Below are positions 60,739-64,000 of a DNA stretch of 64,000 bases, one piece after another. The position numbers and the translations under genes are program-made. Source of the stretch: Bacillota bacterium (GTDB lineage Bacteria; Bacillota; Bacilli; Paenibacillales; UBA4045). The notes below the pieces were generated by a model. The model worked only from the letters and a program-made list of their open reading frames with translations. It searched no databases and had not been told where the DNA came from. Location: assembly GCA_023441055.1 (NCBI GenBank), contig JAEZQY010000059.1, forward strand, positions 239,716 through 303,715, read 5' to 3'. Position 1 is the first letter of the stretch. Every line of letters starts with the position of its first letter.

Positions 60739-60811
60739 TCACGTGTAATTTCATGTAAAATTGAAGTAGGATGCCAAGTATTCTATTACCAAAATTTGGA
60801 GAGTGATTCCC

Positions 60812-61141
60812 ATGAAGTTGATTATCGCTGTAGTACAGGATAAGGACAGCAACCGATTGTCAAGCGCATTGATAGCTGAAGGGATTCGCGCAACGAAGCT
60901 GGCCAGTACCGGCGGATTCCTGCGGTCGGGGAATACGACGTTCATGATCGGGATCGAGGATGAGCGAATTAATGATGTCATCGGTGTGATTAAGGCGAAC
61001 TGCAAGGTTCGCGATCAGCTCGTTACACCGGTATCTCCAATGGGTGGAACTACGGATTCGTATATTCCATTCCCGGTTGAAGTACAGGTTGGCGGGGCGG
61101 CAGTGTTCGTGCTGCCTGTTGAGCGCTTCGAACACTTCTAA
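60812..61141 (+). CDS. darA: Cyclic-di-AMP receptor DarA (PII-like)
   Basis: The start is ATG 60812, eight bases after GGAGAG, giving 109 aa. DarA/PstA is a trimeric PII-like protein that binds c-di-AMP; its effector is unknown. Family marks are KLIIAVVQDKDSNRL, the T-loop region beginning TKLASTGGFLRSGNTT, and the late GAAVFVLPVERFEHF. It is the direct partner of tmk and yaaR in B. subtilis gene order. Confidence 0.95.
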   Translation: MKLIIAVVQDKDSNRLSSALIAEGIRATKLASTGGFLRSGNTTFMIGIEDERINDVIGVIKANCKVRDQLVTPVSPMGGTTDSYIPFPVEVQVGGAAVFVLPVERFEHF

Positions 61142-61168
61142 ATGTGATGCTGGAAGGCTGGTGGGAAC

Positions 61169-61615
61169 GTGAAGATTGAATCGAATATCAATACGTTCGG
61201 CAGTAATGTATCCCGAAGCGAGTCTTCTTCTCATCAGCTTGTCCAGTCAAAGTCGTTCTCTGAGATGATGAATCAGAAGAACCAGCAGGCGAATCAGGAT
61301 CAATTGAAACGAATGCTGGAGCAGATTGACCTCCAGGGACAGCGGCTATCGAAATCGATGACTGTGCGAGAGCTGCGCGCGTACAAACAATTAGTGAAGC
61401 GATTCCTGGAGGATACGGTTCGCCGGGGCATTAGTCTGAAGGAGACGAAGGGCTGGGACCGGCGTGGCCGAACGAAGCGCTACAAGCTGCTAGAAGAGGT
61501 GGATGAGCTGCTCGTCTCGATGGCAGAGGAGATGCTGCAGGATGAAGAGGGCAGAATCGACCTGCTGAGCAAGATCGGCGAAATTCGAGGTATGCTGCTT
61601 AACGCTTACTTCTAA
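61169..61615 (+). CDS. yaaR: YaaR family protein (DUF327)
   Basis: This 148-aa protein starts at GTG 61169. The N-terminal ~45 residues are polar and probably disordered. The rest is a predicted helical bundle (RMLEQIDLQGQRLSKSMTVRELRAYK, then the basic RTKRYKLLEEVDELL). The function of YaaR is not established. It keeps its usual place between darA and holB. Confidence 0.9.
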   Translation: MKIESNINTFGSNVSRSESSSHQLVQSKSFSEMMNQKNQQANQDQLKRMLEQIDLQGQRLSKSMTVRELRAYKQLVKRFLEDTVRRGISLKETKGWDRRGRTKRYKLLEEVDELLVSMAEEMLQDEEGRIDLLSKIGEIRGMLLNAYF

Positions 61616-61657
61616 TAGATTGATCAATATAAGTAATCTGGAAAGGCTAATAGAGGC

Positions 61658-62653
61658 ATGAGCTTTCAACAAATACCTGGACAAGAACGAGCGAAGCGTA
61701 TTCTGCAAAATGGGTTGACAGGGAATAAGGTTTCGCATGCATATATCTTCCATGGACCAGCTGGAACCGGGAAGAAGGCGATGGCGATGGCCTTCGCCAA
61801 GGCGCTGCTCTGTGAGCGCCGCGGATCGGACAGCTGCGGGGAATGTCTGGCATGCCGCAAGGTAGAGAGCGGCAATCATACAAGTCTTCATCTGATTGCG
61901 CCGGACGGGGCATCGGTGAAGATCGATCAGATCCGTGAGCTGCAGAAGCAGTTCGCTTATCGGCAATCGGCTGGTAGCGGGCCCCAGGTCTACATTGTAG
62001 AAGCTGCGGACAAGCTGACTGTGCAGGCTGCTAATAGTCTGCTTAAGTTCCTAGAGGAGCCGGGGGCGCAGATTGTGGCAATTCTCCTGGCTGTGAATGG
62101 ACAAGCCCTCCTGCCTACGATTCGTTCGCGCGCGCAGATGATTCCGCTCTTACCTCTCTCACCGCTCGAGATGGCGCCTATTCTACTGTCGGAGGGAATT
62201 GCGGAGGCACTGGTGCGTCCTGCAGTTCGACTGGCTGCTGGTCTCGATGCGGCGCGAACGCTCTCCCAATTAAATTGGTTTGCAGAGATCCGAAGCGTAA
62301 TGATACAATTAGCGAAGGAGTGCTCGGCTGGAACGCCTGCTGCGATGCTGACCGTGCAGCAGAAGCTGGTGAAGTCCGAGCTGTCCGAGCATGCGGACAT
62401 CCTATTCGATTTATTCGTCCTGTGGTTCAAGGATATGGTGAACATGCAATGGAATCGTAAGGATCGTATTGTATTCATAGATCAAGTCGACTTCATAGCG
62501 ACTGAAGCGTGGCGGCGTAATAGCGGGGAATGGGTGAGCTGCATGCGCCGCGCGATGGAAGCACGCAAGCGGCTCAGAGCGCATGTCAATGCGCAGCTCG
62601 CAATCGATCACTTCCTGATCGCTATGAGCGGCACTGCGAGCGGGGGGAGGTAA
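61658..62653 (+). CDS. holB: DNA polymerase III delta' subunit
   Basis: HolB (331 aa) is the clamp-loader subunit that helps place the sliding clamp on DNA. The AAA+ site reads FHGPAGTGKKAMAMAFA, and four cysteines (LLCERRGSDSCGECLACRK) form the zinc site. LEEPGAQIVAILL is the sensor region. The stop is followed closely by ricT. Confidence 0.95.
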   Translation: MSFQQIPGQERAKRILQNGLTGNKVSHAYIFHGPAGTGKKAMAMAFAKALLCERRGSDSCGECLACRKVESGNHTSLHLIAPDGASVKIDQIRELQKQFAYRQSAGSGPQVYIVEAADKLTVQAANSLLKFLEEPGAQIVAILLAVNGQALLPTIRSRAQMIPLLPLSPLEMAPILLSEGIAEALVRPAVRLAAGLDAARTLSQLNWFAEIRSVMIQLAKECSAGTPAAMLTVQQKLVKSELSEHADILFDLFVLWFKDMVNMQWNRKDRIVFIDQVDFIATEAWRRNSGEWVSCMRRAMEARKRLRAHVNAQLAIDHFLIAMSGTASGGR

Positions 62654-62658
62654 GAGGA

Positions 62659-63465
62659 GTGCAATATAATGTTGTAGGTGTCCGGTTCAAGCGAGCCGGT
62701 AAAGTATATTATTTTGACCCGGTAGATCTCCCAGTTGAGAAGGACAGCCATGTGATTGTGGAGACGGCTAGAGGGGTTGAATACGGCAAGGTCGTTATCG
62801 GTCAGATGACGGTGAAGGAGAATGATGTTGTTCTGCCGCTGAAGCGGGTTATTCGTATCGCTAGTCACAATGACTCTGTAACAGTGGAGCAGAATCGGGA
62901 GGCGGCTAAGGATGCGCTCTCGACATGCGCGAAGAAAGTGTCCGAGCATCAGCTGCGGATGAAGCTGGTCGATGTGGAGTATACCTTCGATCGTAATAAA
63001 ATTATTTTCTACTTCACAGCTGAGGGCCGGATTGACTTCCGCGAGCTGGTGAAGGATCTGGCGGGTATCTTCCGCACACGTATCGAGCTCAGGCAGATCG
63101 GGGTTCGCGATGAGGCCAAGATTCTCGGCGGGATCGGCCCGTGTGGGCGCACGCTGTGCTGCTCGACCTGGCTGGGGGACTTCGCGCCGGTATCGATTAA
63201 GATGGCCAAGGATCAGAATCTGTCACTGAACCCGACTAAGATCTCGGGGTTATGCGGCCGGCTGATGTGCTGCCTGAAGTATGAGCACGACAATTATGAG
63301 AGCGCCAAGGATGAACTGCCAAGTATAGGCAGCCGTGTCCTCACATCGATGGGCAGTGGCAAGATTGTCGGATTACGTGTCAAGGAGCGTACAGCGGATG
63401 TGCGTCTGGATGATACGAACAAGGTTCAACCCTTCCCATTCGATGACGTTGTAGCTGAATCGTAG
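62659..63465 (+). CDS. ricT: RicT (YaaT), regulator of RNA maturation and development
   Basis: The start is GTG 62659, eight bases after GGGAGG, giving QYNVVGVRFKRAGKVYYF as the N-terminus and 268 aa, like B. subtilis YaaT. RicT, with RicA and RicF, carries iron-sulfur clusters and assists RNase Y cleavage as well as sporulation, competence and biofilm formation. The cysteines of GGIGPCGRTLCC and SGLCGRLMCCLKYE are present. Strong conservation through VDVEYTFDRNKIIFYFTAEGR confirms identity. Confidence 0.96.
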   Translation: MQYNVVGVRFKRAGKVYYFDPVDLPVEKDSHVIVETARGVEYGKVVIGQMTVKENDVVLPLKRVIRIASHNDSVTVEQNREAAKDALSTCAKKVSEHQLRMKLVDVEYTFDRNKIIFYFTAEGRIDFRELVKDLAGIFRTRIELRQIGVRDEAKILGGIGPCGRTLCCSTWLGDFAPVSIKMAKDQNLSLNPTKISGLCGRLMCCLKYEHDNYESAKDELPSIGSRVLTSMGSGKIVGLRVKERTADVRLDDTNKVQPFPFDDVVAES

Positions 63466-63484
63466 AACGTATTGAGGTGGCATT

Positions 63485-63829
63485 GTGGATAAGATTGACG
63501 TATTCGATCAGGTCGGGGGTCTGGTAGAGCAGGCGAGCCGCATGCATGAAGAGCTGGCTGCTGTGAAGAGCAAGATCGTCGTCCTGCTGGAAGAGAATAA
63601 GCGTCTGAGCATCGAGAATGCGCAGCTTCGCAAGCTGCTCAAGAATGATACGCATCTGTCGCAGCAGGAATTGAAGCAAGAAGCCGCTGCCAACCAAGTG
63701 GGAGTGGGCGAAGGTTACGATAATCTGGCGAGACTGTATCATGAGGGCTTTCATATCTGTAATGTGTATTACGGCCATTTACGTACAGAGGGCGATTGCT
63801 TGTTCTGTCTATCTTTTCTGAATAAGTAG
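63485..63829 (+). CDS. yabA: Replication initiation control protein YabA
   Basis: YabA (114 aa) binds DnaA and the clamp DnaN and prevents over-initiation. The N-terminal ~60 residues are a helix/leucine-zipper tetramerisation region (EELAAVKSKIVVLLEENKRL). The C-terminal zinc motif is HICNVYYG ... DCLFCLSFL. The start is GTG 63485, behind GAGGTGG. It ends the operon, with a strong terminator behind. Confidence 0.95.
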   Translation: MDKIDVFDQVGGLVEQASRMHEELAAVKSKIVVLLEENKRLSIENAQLRKLLKNDTHLSQQELKQEAAANQVGVGEGYDNLARLYHEGFHICNVYYGHLRTEGDCLFCLSFLNK

Positions 63830-63839
63830 CATTCACAGC

Positions 63840-63868
63840 ATCGCAGAGTACTTGCTCTGCGATTTTTC
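63840..63868 (+). terminator. Rho-independent terminator after yabA
   Basis: ATCGCAGAG and CTCTGCGAT form a perfect 9-bp stem with loop TACTTG; five T residues follow at once. Confidence 0.95.
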
Positions 63869-63876
63869 TCTATCTT

Positions 63877-64000
63877 GCGTGCCCAGCTAAGCACGCATCT
63901 TCTAGCCGGTGGAAGTCCGGTCACAGGAGGGGCCAAGCCCCTGTGTAGCTAGGATACCTGCGCATGGCGAAATCTGTGCGTAGAAGCGTATCGACGAAAG
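63877..64000 (+). ncRNA. Group II intron 5' region (IIC-like), cut by the window end
   Basis: The sequence beginning GCGTGCCCAGC lines up by eye with the 5' end of bacterial IIC introns (GUGUGCCCGGC in Oceanobacillus), though base two is C. A three-way junction can be drawn: CTAGC/GCTAG closing two hairpins, CCGG...CCGG and CACAGG...CCTGTG. A CTGCGCA/TGTGCGTAG hairpin and GAAGC follow, as in domain I. IIC introns insert just downstream of terminator hairpins, exactly as here. The catalytic domains and maturase would lie beyond the window. Confidence 0.65.

Noticed and set aside
62530..62658. Extended N-terminus of RicT overlapping holB
   Set aside because: GGGAGG and GTG 62659 give exactly the N-terminus known for YaaT; the 43 extra codons are holB in another frame.

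Overview
The window reads as chromosomal DNA of a spore-forming, probably motile Firmicute of the Paenibacillaceae (Paenibacillus/Cohnella type). The evidence is the gene order shared with Bacillus subtilis (hpf-secA-prfB, ftsEX-ctp-minJ-uvrBA, pcrB-pcrA-ligA, csfB-yaaO-tmk-darA-yaaR-holB-ricT-yabA), strong AGGAGG-type ribosome sites, a sporulation anti-sigma factor (Gin), an SLH-anchored exoprotease, and 40-57 bp minisatellite-like intergenic arrays. No rRNA, tRNA or CRISPR array was seen.

Bases 1-15494 form a surface-glycan island, all on the + strand. A first part holds glycosyltransferases, UDP-galactopyranose mutase and methyltransferases, and three neighbouring enzymes there carry the same extra Rossmann-like module. 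A second part (6613-15494) is a tightly packed nonulosonic (pseudaminic/legionaminic-type) acid operon: acetyltransferase, a fused epimerase/ATP-grasp enzyme, HAD phosphatase, PseI-type synthase, CMP-sugar transferase, SDR, aldo/keto reductase, NDP-sugar epimerase/dehydratase and PseC-type aminotransferase. The island abuts hpf, which in B. subtilis follows the hag-fliD-fliS-fliT block, so flagellin or S-layer glycosylation is a reasonable guess.

Bases 15500-21000 hold a small minus-strand gene with a dense DnaA-box cluster upstream, a divergent cold-shock gene, then hpf, secA and prfB. The prfB gene keeps its autoregulatory +1 frameshift. Bases 21000-30300 hold minisatellite DNA, a 180-bp element with terminal inverted repeats, and the complete arginine operon argCJBDFGH behind a promoter overlapped by ARG boxes. 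Another repeat-rich gap (30400-31000) leads to ftsE-ftsX, a secreted M23 murein-hydrolase-type protein, a C-terminal processing protease, a MinJ-like PDZ membrane protein, and uvrBA with a LexA-like site. The arginine operon thus sits inside what is one continuous block in B. subtilis.

Bases 42100-51100 hold a small membrane protein, a sugar isomerase (minus strand), a large U32 protein, a secreted M4 metalloprotease with SLH domains, and a nucleotide-binding oxidoreductase. Bases 51100-56300 hold pcrB-pcrA-ligA under a LexA-like promoter. Bases 56300-63830 hold the csfB...yabA block, interrupted by an IS1595-like gene that appears to have lost its catalytic residues and carries its own promoter with a LexA-type operator. 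The window ends in what looks like the 5' part of a group II (IIC-type) intron placed just after the yabA terminator.
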